Shown here: piece by piece, positions 25,766 to 34,769 of the stretch
Numbering within the stretch: position 1 is the stretch's first letter
Layout: each line of letters opens with the position of its first letter
NCBI RefSeq assembly: GCF_039543665.1
Contig: NZ_BAABKE010000003.1
Span: forward strand, 310,001 to 374,000
Reading direction: 5' to 3'
Length of the DNA stretch: 64,000 nucleotides
Origin: Wohlfahrtiimonas larvae
Lineage (GTDB): Bacteria > Pseudomonadota > Gammaproteobacteria > Cardiobacteriales > Wohlfahrtiimonadaceae
Notes under the pieces: generated by a model
What the model was told of the DNA's origin: nothing
Databases searched by the model: none
What the model saw: only the letters and a program-made list of their open reading frames with translations
Translations under genes and position numbers: made by a program

Positions 25766-27064
25766 TTAATTTGCATCAATGATGATGGGCATATAACCTG
25801 ATGATTGACATTGATCTTTATACGAGTGATGCAATCCCAAATACTCCACCCAAATAATTTGCTGTGAGTATTTATCTCGCAAAATTCGCACCTTAGAACG
25901 TAACCATGGCTCTAGTTCTATTTCTTGTAATAATTTTTTCAAGGTTTGTGATTTATCTCGCCACGTAGGGTGAAATGACATACCATCTTCCCTATTGACT
26001 AGCTCTAGTTCAAGATTTTGCCAAAAACTTAATGATGGCGCATTGTCTGTTTTAACAAATTTATAACTACCATGACGAACAATCAAATCAGAATTTACCA
26101 TTAAATACAGTTGATTTTTAAATGCTCTGATTTGCCAATCATCCAATGAAAAACAACTTTGTGATGTTGGTTTTTTATCTAAAAACATCGATAAAAACTC
26201 ATCAAACTGACGCTTTTCTAAAATAATATCATGGCATTTTAACCAATAACGCAAAACATTTTTTTGGCGCAATGGTGATAATTGGGTAAGTTGCGACAAA
26301 TCAAATCGCATATTGCAATCTTGCTGAATGCACTTTTTATAATCGTCTTGAGCAATTTCTAATAACAGCTCATCGCTTTCTTGAATCAATTGTGCACTGC
26401 GCGCAAAAGTTTGCTCATAATGGGGGAAATATTGTGCAACTATAGGAAAAATCGCATTTCTAATCTGATTACGAGCTTCTTCTATACCATGGTTTGTATA
26501 ATCTTCCATCCATGGGATACTCAGCATTTCTCCAGCTTTGTACAATTCAGACTTAGATATGGATAAAAAAGGACGGCATACTGACAACTCATAATCACCA
26601 AACTTCAATTGAGTTAAATCTCGCATCCCTCCCAAACCTAGCGTACCAGAGCCACGCAATAAACGATACATAACAGTTTCAGCCTGATCTGAGCGATGGT
26701 GAGCAACCACCAATAGGCCATTTTCATCCATTGTTTCAGCAAACTTAATATAGCGCGCCTCTCGACCACAAGCCTCTGCGCCTTTTTGGTCAATATCAAT
26801 CACAACATCATAATTAATGAATTTAAAATCATAATATTCTGCCCGAGATCTTGCAAAATCAGCCCAAATCACAGAATCCTCACCATGCCATTGGTGATTC
26901 ACATGAATAGCCGTAATAGGAGGCAATTGATCTCGATAAGTATGCAACCAATGTAAAAGCATATTGGAATCAATACCAGCACTCAAACCTATATATAAAT
27001 GATCATATTGATTAAGCACCTGCTGATAACGCTGAAAAACTATAGAATACCAATGGGGAATCAT
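25766..27064 (-). CDS. tilS: tRNA(Ile)-lysidine synthase
   Basis: Converts C34 of tRNA-Ile(CAU) to lysidine, essential for AUA decoding. 432 residues. The PP-loop reads LSAGIDSNMLLHWL near residue 27, with Ala in place of the usual first Gly of SGGxDS. Further: AIHVNHQWHGEDS, CGREARY, VAHHRSDQAETVMYRLLRGSGTLGLGGM, CRPFLSISKSEL, PWMEDYTNH and RNQIRN. The start overlaps the tamA stop by 4 bases. Confidence 0.94.
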   Translation of the reverse strand: MIPHWYSIVFQRYQQVLNQYDHLYIGLSAGIDSNMLLHWLHTYRDQLPPITAIHVNHQWHGEDSVIWADFARSRAEYYDFKFINYDVVIDIDQKGAEACGREARYIKFAETMDENGLLVVAHHRSDQAETVMYRLLRGSGTLGLGGMRDLTQLKFGDYELSVCRPFLSISKSELYKAGEMLSIPWMEDYTNHGIEEARNQIRNAIFPIVAQYFPHYEQTFARSAQLIQESDELLLEIAQDDYKKCIQQDCNMRFDLSQLTQLSPLRQKNVLRYWLKCHDIILEKRQFDEFLSMFLDKKPTSQSCFSLDDWQIRAFKNQLYLMVNSDLIVRHGSYKFVKTDNAPSLSFWQNLELELVNREDGMSFHPTWRDKSQTLKKLLQEIELEPWLRSKVRILRDKYSQQIIWVEYLGLHHSYKDQCQSSGYMPIIIDAN

Positions 27065-28803
27065 ATCTCTTTTCCAATATTTAAATGGAATCGGAAAGTA
27101 TCACCATAATCTCGATTAAAACCATGCGCAATATCAAACTTCACAACGCCAATTTGAGAGAACCATCGAACCCCCATACCTGCACCGAACTTAAAATTAG
27201 GTTTATCACCATTGAAGGCATCACCAGCATCAACAAATGCAACACCAGCCCAATCCTTAGCAAACTTATGTTCCCACTCAAAGCTGCCCACCATGAGTTT
27301 TTTCCCACCATAAATTTCTTTATCTTTATAACCCCACTCTCCAATACCGTTATAACGGTAACCTCTAACTGTATTATCACCCCCTGTTTGGAATAACAAT
27401 GCAGGACTTAGATGATAAAGATCTTTAGGAGAAATAAATGTATGCCCCATCTGCCCTTTTAGAATAATACGATTATTTTGCGTAATCGGAATTGCCGCCG
27501 TACCTTCTGCTTTAACCTGAACAAAATTCACATCAGAACCAACTGTTTTTGTTGCCCCCCGAACCATGATAGAGCCTTTGAGTACCCAATTTTCAAAGAT
27601 AGGATTCACAATATTATCCCATTTAAATGTCACGGATGGCACCAATAACTTAGTATGCCTCCTTATACCCTCAGGCGTTCTAAATTTATCATTACGATAA
27701 TCAATGGCATAAATTTGTTTGAACCCACCCTTTTTATGTGTATTAGATGCCCCGATAATTAATGCGGTATAGTCTCGATACTTCGTATCTTCATAATTAT
27801 ATTTAAAATAAAAATCATAATAACTTGTCGCAGGTCTTTTGCCTGGTACTCTATAGTTAAAAACTGCACGTCGTTGCTTTTGCGCTAATAATAAATCAAC
27901 ATTAAACTTATGCCCCATACGATTCAAATAGCGCCAAGTGCCCAATCCTGACAACCGCATTCCAATATCAGTACTGTAACCAATCCCCGCACTAAACACT
28001 CTTTTTTTCTTAGGAGTCACGGTGATGTCTAATGGCACACGCTTAGCTTGATGATCTACGGTCGGTGCAATGATAACTTCTTCAAAATAATCAGAAGCAT
28101 CTAAATCTTCTTGCAGCTCAAGGGTTCGTGTATCTGAAAACTCTGTACTTTCATTAATATTCAAATAACGGCGCAATAACTTTTCAGAAAAATAATCACT
28201 GTGAAATGTTACCTCTCCAAACCTATAACGATCCCCTGTATCCATAGCCAAATGCACTAGGCTTTTATAAGTATCTAAATCAACAATAATCTCGTGCATG
28301 GGGAATGTGACATCGAAGTATCCCAATGAAAGCGCTCTATTGTATAAGGTAGTTTTCATCTTTTCATAGCTCACCTGATTTAAAGGTGCTTCTAAGCGTA
28401 ATTCACTATCCTTAATAATTGTTTTAAAAATTCTCTTACGATTCCCTTCACCATCAATTTCAAAAATTAAATCATTAATTTTAATTGGGTCATTTGGATT
28501 GATTTTATAAGTAGCAATCCAAGTATCACCCTCTTTTTTTAAACTTGTTTCAATTTTTGGTCGATAAAATCCATAGGGCTCTAAAGCCATAGCAATTTCC
28601 TCAGGAGCTTGGCTGTTCAGCCATTCAACCCTTAAAGGAGCGGGTGCCTCTCTATTTTGAAATTCATAAATGCTTAAAGCATTTTGCACATTAGTTAATG
28701 CAGTTTTATGCTCTTTTAACCCTTCAATCTTAACGGTTAACTTGTCAGCATAAGCAAAGTTAGAGGCAAATAATAATGTCAAACAGGAAAGGTAAAGTTT
28801 CAT
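27061..28803 (-). CDS. tamA: TamA-like outer-membrane assembly protein (Omp85 family)
   Basis: 580 residues. A signal peptide ends near SNFAYA (residue 19); three POTRA-like domains follow (about 20-250), then an Omp85 beta-barrel with VRGYRYNGIGEWG and the C-terminal barrel strands ending in HLNIGKEI. E. coli TamA (577 residues) helps insert autotransporters and moves lipids together with TamB. The length and three-POTRA layout favour TamA over BamA (about 800). No tamB is downstream; tilS is. The promoter probably lies in the inverted repeat shared with the divergent gene. Confidence 0.88.
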   Translation of the reverse strand: MKLYLSCLTLLFASNFAYADKLTVKIEGLKEHKTALTNVQNALSIYEFQNREAPAPLRVEWLNSQAPEEIAMALEPYGFYRPKIETSLKKEGDTWIATYKINPNDPIKINDLIFEIDGEGNRKRIFKTIIKDSELRLEAPLNQVSYEKMKTTLYNRALSLGYFDVTFPMHEIIVDLDTYKSLVHLAMDTGDRYRFGEVTFHSDYFSEKLLRRYLNINESTEFSDTRTLELQEDLDASDYFEEVIIAPTVDHQAKRVPLDITVTPKKKRVFSAGIGYSTDIGMRLSGLGTWRYLNRMGHKFNVDLLLAQKQRRAVFNYRVPGKRPATSYYDFYFKYNYEDTKYRDYTALIIGASNTHKKGGFKQIYAIDYRNDKFRTPEGIRRHTKLLVPSVTFKWDNIVNPIFENWVLKGSIMVRGATKTVGSDVNFVQVKAEGTAAIPITQNNRIILKGQMGHTFISPKDLYHLSPALLFQTGGDNTVRGYRYNGIGEWGYKDKEIYGGKKLMVGSFEWEHKFAKDWAGVAFVDAGDAFNGDKPNFKFGAGMGVRWFSQIGVVKFDIAHGFNRDYGDTFRFHLNIGKEI

Positions 28804-28835
28804 CCTACCAATAGCGTTATAATAAAAGAGGAGTA

Positions 28836-28870
28836 ATTATAACAAAGTCATGAGTTTTATTTGTTATAAT
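28836..28870. promoter_or_regulatory. Perfect 11-bp inverted repeat with two outward-facing -10 boxes
   Basis: ATTATAACAAA (28836-28846) and TTTGTTATAAT (28860-28870) are exact reverse complements around a 13-base spacer. Each outer half contains TATAAT pointing away from the centre: toward tamA on the minus strand and toward the HisP-like gene on the plus strand. No good -35 boxes are present. Either a symmetrical divergent promoter or an operator for a dimeric regulator. Confidence 0.55.
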
Positions 28871-28907
28871 CACGCATTAATTTTTATATTGAAAGATTTT
28901 GGGTATT

Positions 28908-29684
28908 ATGAGTCAAACAAACAATGCACTTGTATTAGATGTACAAGATTTACATAAATCATTTGGTGATTTGAAAATATTAAAAGGCATATCACTGTCT
29001 CTATACAAAGGCGAAGTTATCTCGTTATTAGGTTCATCAGGTTCAGGTAAGAGCACTTTCTTACGCTGCTTAAATCTTTTAGAAACCCCAGACTCAGGCA
29101 AAATATTTTTAAATCATGAAGAACTTGCATTAAAAAAAGGGCCAAAAGGCTTAATTGCCAAAAATCAAAAGCAATTACAAAAATATCGTAGCAAGGTAGG
29201 CATGGTTTTCCAAAGTTTTAATCTTTGGGCCCATATGACAGTTTTAGAAAATGTCATTGAAGCACCTATTCATGTACTTGGCATTCCTAAAAAAGAAGCC
29301 ATCGAAACTGCTGAAAAACTCTTAGATAAAGTAGGCTTATTAAATAAAAAAGATGCTTTTCCTAATAGCCTGTCAGGTGGACAACAACAGCGTGTCGCCA
29401 TTGCTAGAACTTTAGCAATGAATCCTGAAGTCATCTTATTTGATGAACCAACATCAGCTTTAGATCCAGAATTAGTACAAGAAGTTTTAAAAGTTATTCA
29501 AGCATTAGCTAAAGAAGGTATGACTATGATCATAGTCACACATGAAATGGATTTTGCGCGCAATGTTTCTGATAAAATATTATTCTTTCATCAGGGTATT
29601 ATTGAAGAAAGTGGTACACCTGATGAAATTTTCACAAACCCAAAATCTGAACGTTTTAAACAATTCATCAATCATATAAAATAA
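28908..29684 (+). CDS. Amino-acid ABC transporter ATPase, HisP type
   Basis: 258 residues from the ATG at 28908 (a TTG at 28899 is less likely). Walker A GSSGSGKST near residue 38, Q-loop VFQSFNLWAHMTVLENVIEAPIHVLG, signature LSGGQQQRVAIARTLAM, Walker B VILFDEPTSALDPELV, switch THEMDFAR. The Q-loop and the 20-residue insertion before it match the HisP basic-amino-acid (His/Lys/Arg/Orn) importers. No permease or binding protein is adjacent, so it must serve components encoded elsewhere. A 38-base gap leads to the pilin-like gene. Confidence 0.88.
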   Translation: MSQTNNALVLDVQDLHKSFGDLKILKGISLSLYKGEVISLLGSSGSGKSTFLRCLNLLETPDSGKIFLNHEELALKKGPKGLIAKNQKQLQKYRSKVGMVFQSFNLWAHMTVLENVIEAPIHVLGIPKKEAIETAEKLLDKVGLLNKKDAFPNSLSGGQQQRVAIARTLAMNPEVILFDEPTSALDPELVQEVLKVIQALAKEGMTMIIVTHEMDFARNVSDKILFFHQGIIEESGTPDEIFTNPKSERFKQFINHIK

Positions 29685-29722
29685 ATCGCGCTAATTCACA
29701 TAACGTATAAGGAACGATCAAA

Positions 29723-30169
29723 ATGAAAAAAAACAAAGGTTTTACCCTTATAGAATTAATGATAACTGTTGCCATCATAGCTATTATTGCTATGTTTGCT
29801 TTACCCAGCTATCAAAATGCACAAAGAAAAGCGCGAATTGCAGATGCTGTCGCACAAATGACAGAGTTACAATCACAAATTGAAAAAGCTCGTTTAGTGG
29901 GAAGAGTCCCGTACAATAAAATCGAACTACATGCAACTAAATCAGGTTCAGAAGGTGAAGGCGATGGTAGAAAAGTCTATGTTCGACACAATGGTGAAAT
30001 TAGGTATAACAACCAACTGATTTACAAAGTGGTTTATACACCCAATAACAATCGATATACATTAAATGCTGTAGTTGAAGGTACATGGATTCCTACAGAT
30101 AATCAATGTGCACAGCTCACTTTAGATGCTCAAGGAAACTTAGCCCAAAAAAACTACTGCCAAAAATAA
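29723..30169 (+). CDS. Type IV pilin-like protein (PilE/minor pilin)
   Basis: 148 residues. Short class III leader MKKNKG followed by FTLIELMITVAIIAIIAMFALPSY: cleavage after Gly-6, Phe+1 and Glu+5, then the hydrophobic assembly helix. Two cysteines near the C-terminus (NQC...NYC) could close the D-loop seen in PilE and ComP. AAGGAAC ribosome-binding site about 8 bases before the ATG. The pilMNOPQ assembly genes lie 12 kb away. Whether it is a minor pilin or a DNA-uptake pilin cannot be told from sequence alone. Confidence 0.85.
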   Translation: MKKNKGFTLIELMITVAIIAIIAMFALPSYQNAQRKARIADAVAQMTELQSQIEKARLVGRVPYNKIELHATKSGSEGEGDGRKVYVRHNGEIRYNNQLIYKVVYTPNNNRYTLNAVVEGTWIPTDNQCAQLTLDAQGNLAQKNYCQK

Positions 30170-30251
30170 TTTCGTGAATCTATCAGCATTATTTTATGAT
30201 TATAGATTTCTTTGCTACAATAACGCCCCGTCATTGGTCTAGAATATTAAA

Positions 30252-31616
30252 ATGGATGTAATTATTGAAGAATGCCTTGAGGAATTAGCCAGTCAAATTC
30301 CTGAGGACGACTTTTCTATGTGGGTTGCCCCACTAAAATTTTTGATTAAAGAAGATAAGGTTATTATTTTAGCTGCATCTGACATGATCATTCGTTGGGT
30401 GAAAAAAAATTACGAAGATATCATTCGTGAGACTTTTTCAGATAAGCTTGATTCTGAGATTACACTTCAATACGGCGTTGGCACTGAAGATGAATATTCA
30501 GCCCCCATTTCTGTCGAAAAGAAAAATAAAAAAAATACAACGCGTGGCGGAAAATCTCGTGATGTTATTAAAGATTTTATTAAAGAATCTGCAATTGAAA
30601 CAAGTAACTTAAATCATGACTTTACTTTCTCCAATTTTGTTGAAGGTAAATCTAACCAATTTGCATTAGCTGCCTGTGCGCAAGTGTCCCAACATCCTGG
30701 CACATCACATAATCCATTGTTCATTTATGGTAATACAGGGCTTGGCAAAACACACTTAATGCATGCTGTAGGTAATTCTATTCGTGAAAAATATCCCGAT
30801 GCTCGCTTAATCTATCAACACTGTGATAGCTTCATTGAAGATATTGTACGCAGCTTTAGAAATAATACCCATTCAGATTTACGCCATTTTTATAAAACTT
30901 TAGATGCGTTATTAATTGATGATATTCAATTGCTTGCAGGAAAAGATACGACTCAAGAAGTATTCTTCCATACTTTTAACACATTACTCGATGGCGGGCA
31001 TCAGGTAATTTTAACATGCGATCGTTATCCTAAAGAATTAGAAATGATGGAAGATCGCTTAAAATCTCGTTTTGCTTCAGGCTTAATTGTTAATATCGAA
31101 CCCCCTGAATTAGAGCATAGAATGGCAATTCTATTGCAGAAAGCTGAAAATTGGGGATTAATCTTACCTCAAGAAACTGCTTTCTTCATTGCACAAACGG
31201 TTAAAGCTAGTGTTCGTGAACTAGAAGGTGCATTAAAACAAGTCAATGCTATGGCAAACTTTAAAGGATTACCTTTGAGTGTTGCTGTGGCACAAAGTGC
31301 CTTAGGTAGCTTAGTAGAAATTCAAAGTCGCCAAATTACACTACCTAATATTCAAAAAGTTGTAACCACATATTACAATTTGAAAAGCAATGATTTAACA
31401 GGAAAATCTCGTGCTGCCAATATCGCTAAACCTAGGCAGCTTGCAATGTTTATTTCTCGTACATTAACTAAACATAGCTTACCTGAAATTGGTCGTGCTT
31501 TTGAACGAGATCACTCAACAGTTATGCATGCTTGCAGAAAAATTGAAGAAGATTTAAAAACAGATTATGTTTTACAACGCGATTATGAAACTATCAAAGC
31601 AACATTAACACATTAA
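30252..31616 (+). CDS. dnaA: Chromosomal replication initiator DnaA
   Basis: 454 residues, four-domain layout: domain I about 1-85 (SQIPEDDFSMWVAPL), a short lysine-rich linker, AAA+ domain about 115-330 with Walker A YGNTGLGKTH near 157, Walker B ALLIDDIQLL, sensor ILTCDRYPKEL and Arg-finger box MEDRLKSRFASGL, and domain IV with the DnaA signature FERDHSTVMHACRKI. Binds DnaA boxes and opens oriC. The usual dnaN, recF and gyrB neighbours are absent: a pilin gene precedes it and rep converges on it. No DnaA-box cluster was found nearby. A TACAAT at 30216 may be the -10. Confidence 0.95.
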   Translation: MDVIIEECLEELASQIPEDDFSMWVAPLKFLIKEDKVIILAASDMIIRWVKKNYEDIIRETFSDKLDSEITLQYGVGTEDEYSAPISVEKKNKKNTTRGGKSRDVIKDFIKESAIETSNLNHDFTFSNFVEGKSNQFALAACAQVSQHPGTSHNPLFIYGNTGLGKTHLMHAVGNSIREKYPDARLIYQHCDSFIEDIVRSFRNNTHSDLRHFYKTLDALLIDDIQLLAGKDTTQEVFFHTFNTLLDGGHQVILTCDRYPKELEMMEDRLKSRFASGLIVNIEPPELEHRMAILLQKAENWGLILPQETAFFIAQTVKASVRELEGALKQVNAMANFKGLPLSVAVAQSALGSLVEIQSRQITLPNIQKVVTTYYNLKSNDLTGKSRAANIAKPRQLAMFISRTLTKHSLPEIGRAFERDHSTVMHACRKIEEDLKTDYVLQRDYETIKATLTH

Positions 31617-31621
31617 TCTCA

Positions 31622-31643
31622 AAAACCTCCTTATGGAGGTTTT
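31622..31643. terminator. Bidirectional terminator between dnaA and rep
   Basis: AAAACCTCC and GGAGGTTTT form a 9-bp stem with a TTAT loop directly after the dnaA stop. A/T runs on both sides allow termination of both converging genes. Confidence 0.8.
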
Positions 31644-31651
31644 AATCTATT

Positions 31652-33622
31652 TTAACTTTTTAATAATGCCTGTAAATCACTGAACATTGAAGACACTTGT
31701 TCTTTGTGTTCTTTCGATGATATTTCTCCAGGTCTTCGCCAAATAATATTTTCTTCGGGCAATTCATCTAAAAATCGGCTAGGTGTGCAAGATTCCCATT
31801 CACCATAACGTTTTCGTTGACGACAATATGTCAAAGCAAGCTTTTGCCTTGCACGAGTAATGCCTACATAAAACAAACGTCGCTCCTCTTCCACCGTATC
31901 ATTATCAATACTATTTTTATGAGGTAAAATATCCTCTTCCATCCCAACTAAAAATACATAGGGAAACTCTAGCCCTTTCGCACTATGCAATGTCATCAAT
32001 GTTACAGCATTATGATCTTTCTGTTCACTATCATTCTCTAAAATCGAAATGAGTGTTAAATGAGATAATATTTCTTCAAATGGCATATCATATTGATCCA
32101 ACCAACCGATCAAATATTCGATATTTTTTTGCTTGCGCTCCAATGATTTTGGCGATGATGATTGGTCACGCAAATAATCCTCATACCCAATACTGTCTAA
32201 TAAATACTCCAATGCATCTCTAGTCGCGCCTTGCTCCAATTGTATTTTAGTTTTAGACAATACCTTATAGAAATCATGGCATTTAACAGCTAATGTTTTA
32301 CCTAAATAAGTGCCTAATTGATCATGCTGTAACACTTCATACAATGGTAATTGATTAACTTTTGAAAAGTCTACAAGTTTCTTTAAAGATGCAACACCTA
32401 TTTCACGCTTAGGTACATTGATAATACGTAATAATGACGCAATATCTTCAGGATTTGCAATAACTTTAAGATATGAAATCAAATCCTTAATCTCAGGTTG
32501 TTGAAAAAAACTTGTGCCACCGACAACACGCACCGGAATATTACGCATATTTAAAGCAATTTCATACACTTTAGCCTGATGATTGCCTCGATATAAAATT
32601 GCAAATTGACTGTAATCATTCCCAACTAAAGCAGCATTTTCTTCAATGGATAACACGACAAAATCTATCTCATCTTGTGCGCTTTTAAATTCATCCACCG
32701 TAATCTCATCGCCCATGCCCAAACTAGACCATAAAGATTTCTCATATAAATGTGGGTTAAAACGAATCACATGATTAGCTGCATTCAGAATATGCCCTGT
32801 TGAACGATAATTTTGCTCCAATTTAATCATTTTCAGATTCGGAAAATCTTCATGCAATTTATGAAGATTTTCAGGCCTAGCACCGCGCCATGCATAGATA
32901 GATTGATCATCATCACCCACAACTGTTAGTCCATTTTTATGCGCCATCAATAATTTCACCAATTCATATTGGCACAAATTAGTATCTTGATATTCATCTA
33001 CCAATAAATAACGAATCTCACGTTGCCAATATTTTAAAACTTCTTCATTTGTTGAGAACAACTGAAGCGGCATAAAAATTAAATCATCAAAGTCTAATGC
33101 ATTATAAATTAACAATTGCTCTCGATAATCTGCATAAGCTTGTACTGTATTTTGCATTAATTCATCTTCAATGCAACCTTGTAAGGTTTCAACAGACTGA
33201 TGATCATTTTTCCAATTGGAAATTTGTATTTGAGCTAATTTAGCTTCATCACTATCACCCAATAAATCTGTTAACAGTGACAAACTATCTCGCTGATCAT
33301 AAATGGAAAAACCTTTACGTAAGCCACACAAATGACCATGCTTTTTTAAAATCTGCAATCCCAATCTATGAAAAGTGGTTACCTTTAAGCCCTTTGCTTC
33401 CTCTCTTGTCAAAATTGCTTTTGCACGCTCTTGCATCTCTTTTGCAGCTTTATTTGTAAATGTTACAGCATAAACATTTTTAGAAGGGTACGAACATTCT
33501 CGGATCAGATAACGAATTTTTTCTGTGATCACCCTTGTTTTACCAGATCCTGCACCTGCTAAAACCAAAAGAGGCTGACTAATAGAATGGACTGCCTCCA
33601 ATTGTTGCTGATTAAGCTGCAT
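31652..33622 (-). CDS. rep: ATP-dependent DNA helicase Rep (UvrD family)
   Basis: 656 residues, close to E. coli Rep (673). Motif Q/I LNQQQLEAV...LVLAGAGSGKTRVIT at the N-terminus, FTNKAAKEM, TFHRLG, LLVDEYQDTN (Walker B), VVGDDDQSIYAWRGA, LEQNYRST, VTLMTLHSAKGLEFPYVFLVGMEE and RRLFYVGITRARQKL. A 3'-5' helicase helping forks through protein roadblocks. Starts 2 bases after the kdsD stop. Rep is preferred to UvrD because of the length and the YNALDFDDLI stretch, but the two are close. Confidence 0.9.
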   Translation of the reverse strand: MQLNQQQLEAVHSISQPLLVLAGAGSGKTRVITEKIRYLIRECSYPSKNVYAVTFTNKAAKEMQERAKAILTREEAKGLKVTTFHRLGLQILKKHGHLCGLRKGFSIYDQRDSLSLLTDLLGDSDEAKLAQIQISNWKNDHQSVETLQGCIEDELMQNTVQAYADYREQLLIYNALDFDDLIFMPLQLFSTNEEVLKYWQREIRYLLVDEYQDTNLCQYELVKLLMAHKNGLTVVGDDDQSIYAWRGARPENLHKLHEDFPNLKMIKLEQNYRSTGHILNAANHVIRFNPHLYEKSLWSSLGMGDEITVDEFKSAQDEIDFVVLSIEENAALVGNDYSQFAILYRGNHQAKVYEIALNMRNIPVRVVGGTSFFQQPEIKDLISYLKVIANPEDIASLLRIINVPKREIGVASLKKLVDFSKVNQLPLYEVLQHDQLGTYLGKTLAVKCHDFYKVLSKTKIQLEQGATRDALEYLLDSIGYEDYLRDQSSSPKSLERKQKNIEYLIGWLDQYDMPFEEILSHLTLISILENDSEQKDHNAVTLMTLHSAKGLEFPYVFLVGMEEDILPHKNSIDNDTVEEERRLFYVGITRARQKLALTYCRQRKRYGEWESCTPSRFLDELPEENIIWRRPGEISSKEHKEQVSSMFSDLQALLKS

Positions 33623-33624
33623 TA

Positions 33625-34599
33625 CTACATAACTCTCGCTTGTAATAAATGATGCATTGTCACAACACCAAGCACTTTATTTTGCATATCTAACACGGGC
33701 AACGCACTGATACGTTTTTCTTCCATTAAATTTGCCGCATCTACAGCTAAAGCTGCAGGATGAATATATTTAGGTGTTGCTGTCATGCACTCTTTCATAG
33801 TTAGCTCATGAATATCTGTACGATTTGTTAAAGTCCTACGCAAATCACCTTCACTGAATACACCTTTTAAAGTTTGCTCATTATCCGTCACAATAATGAT
33901 ACCCAAAGGATATTTGGTCATTTCCAATAGCGCATCTGTTAAATGATGCTCCTCAGAAACTTCAGCAATCTCCTCATAAGGTGCCATAATATCTTGAACG
34001 CGCAATAATAAACGGCGGCCTAATTTCCCCCCGGGATGTGAACGGGCAAAATCATCCGATGTAAAACCACGCATTTCCATCAATGTTACGGCAATGGCAT
34101 CGCCTAATGCCAATGCAGCAGTTGTAGAAGATGTTGGTGCTAAATTTAAAGGACAAGCTTCTTCTTTAACTTTTGCCAATAAATGGAAACTAGAATTTTT
34201 TGCTAAAGTTGATTGGTCATTCCCTGTAATAGAAACAACAGATGTCCCTTGTCGAATTAAAATGGGAATAATAGCAATCAGCTCATCTGTTTCGCCTGAG
34301 TTAGACAGAGCTAAGACAACATCTTCTTTGGTAATCATTCCTAAATCACCATGACTAGCCTCAGCAGGATGCATAAAAAATGATGGTGTACCAGTACTTG
34401 CAAGCGTTGCAGCAATTTTATGACCAATATGACCAGACTTACCCATTCCCGTCACAACAATACGGCCTGTGCATTGTTTTAATAATTCACAAATTTCATA
34501 AAAATTATCATCAATCTTTTCTTTTAATGAAACAACAGCCTCTGCCTCTATCTCTAAAACTCGTTGAGCTTGTGCTATTGCACGTTCTTTTATGTTCAT
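33625..34599 (-). CDS. kdsD: D-arabinose 5-phosphate isomerase
   Basis: 324 residues: an N-terminal SIS domain with GRIVVTGMGKSGHIGHKIAATLASTG near residue 45, ALSNSGETDEL, APTSSTTAALALGDAIAV and RSHPGGKLGRRLL, followed by two CBS domains (about 205-324). Makes arabinose 5-phosphate, the first precursor of Kdo for lipopolysaccharide and here also for the Kdo linker of the capsule. It lies 13 kb from the capsule locus, beside rep, so it is probably the housekeeping KdsD and not a dedicated KpsF. Confidence 0.94.
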   Translation of the reverse strand: MNIKERAIAQAQRVLEIEAEAVVSLKEKIDDNFYEICELLKQCTGRIVVTGMGKSGHIGHKIAATLASTGTPSFFMHPAEASHGDLGMITKEDVVLALSNSGETDELIAIIPILIRQGTSVVSITGNDQSTLAKNSSFHLLAKVKEEACPLNLAPTSSTTAALALGDAIAVTLMEMRGFTSDDFARSHPGGKLGRRLLLRVQDIMAPYEEIAEVSEEHHLTDALLEMTKYPLGIIIVTDNEQTLKGVFSEGDLRRTLTNRTDIHELTMKECMTATPKYIHPAALAVDAANLMEEKRISALPVLDMQNKVLGVVTMHHLLQARVM

Positions 34600-34769
34600 A
34601 ACTAACCCACATAATCATTTGAATGATCAATTATACCTAAAACATTTACAATTCTCAGTTTATGTTTATTTACTTTATCGTATAATAAAAGCATGAGTGA
34701 ATAGGTATATAAATCATATTCAATAAACTTATAAACATTTTTAATTTTTGCAAAACTAGGAGAAAACTA

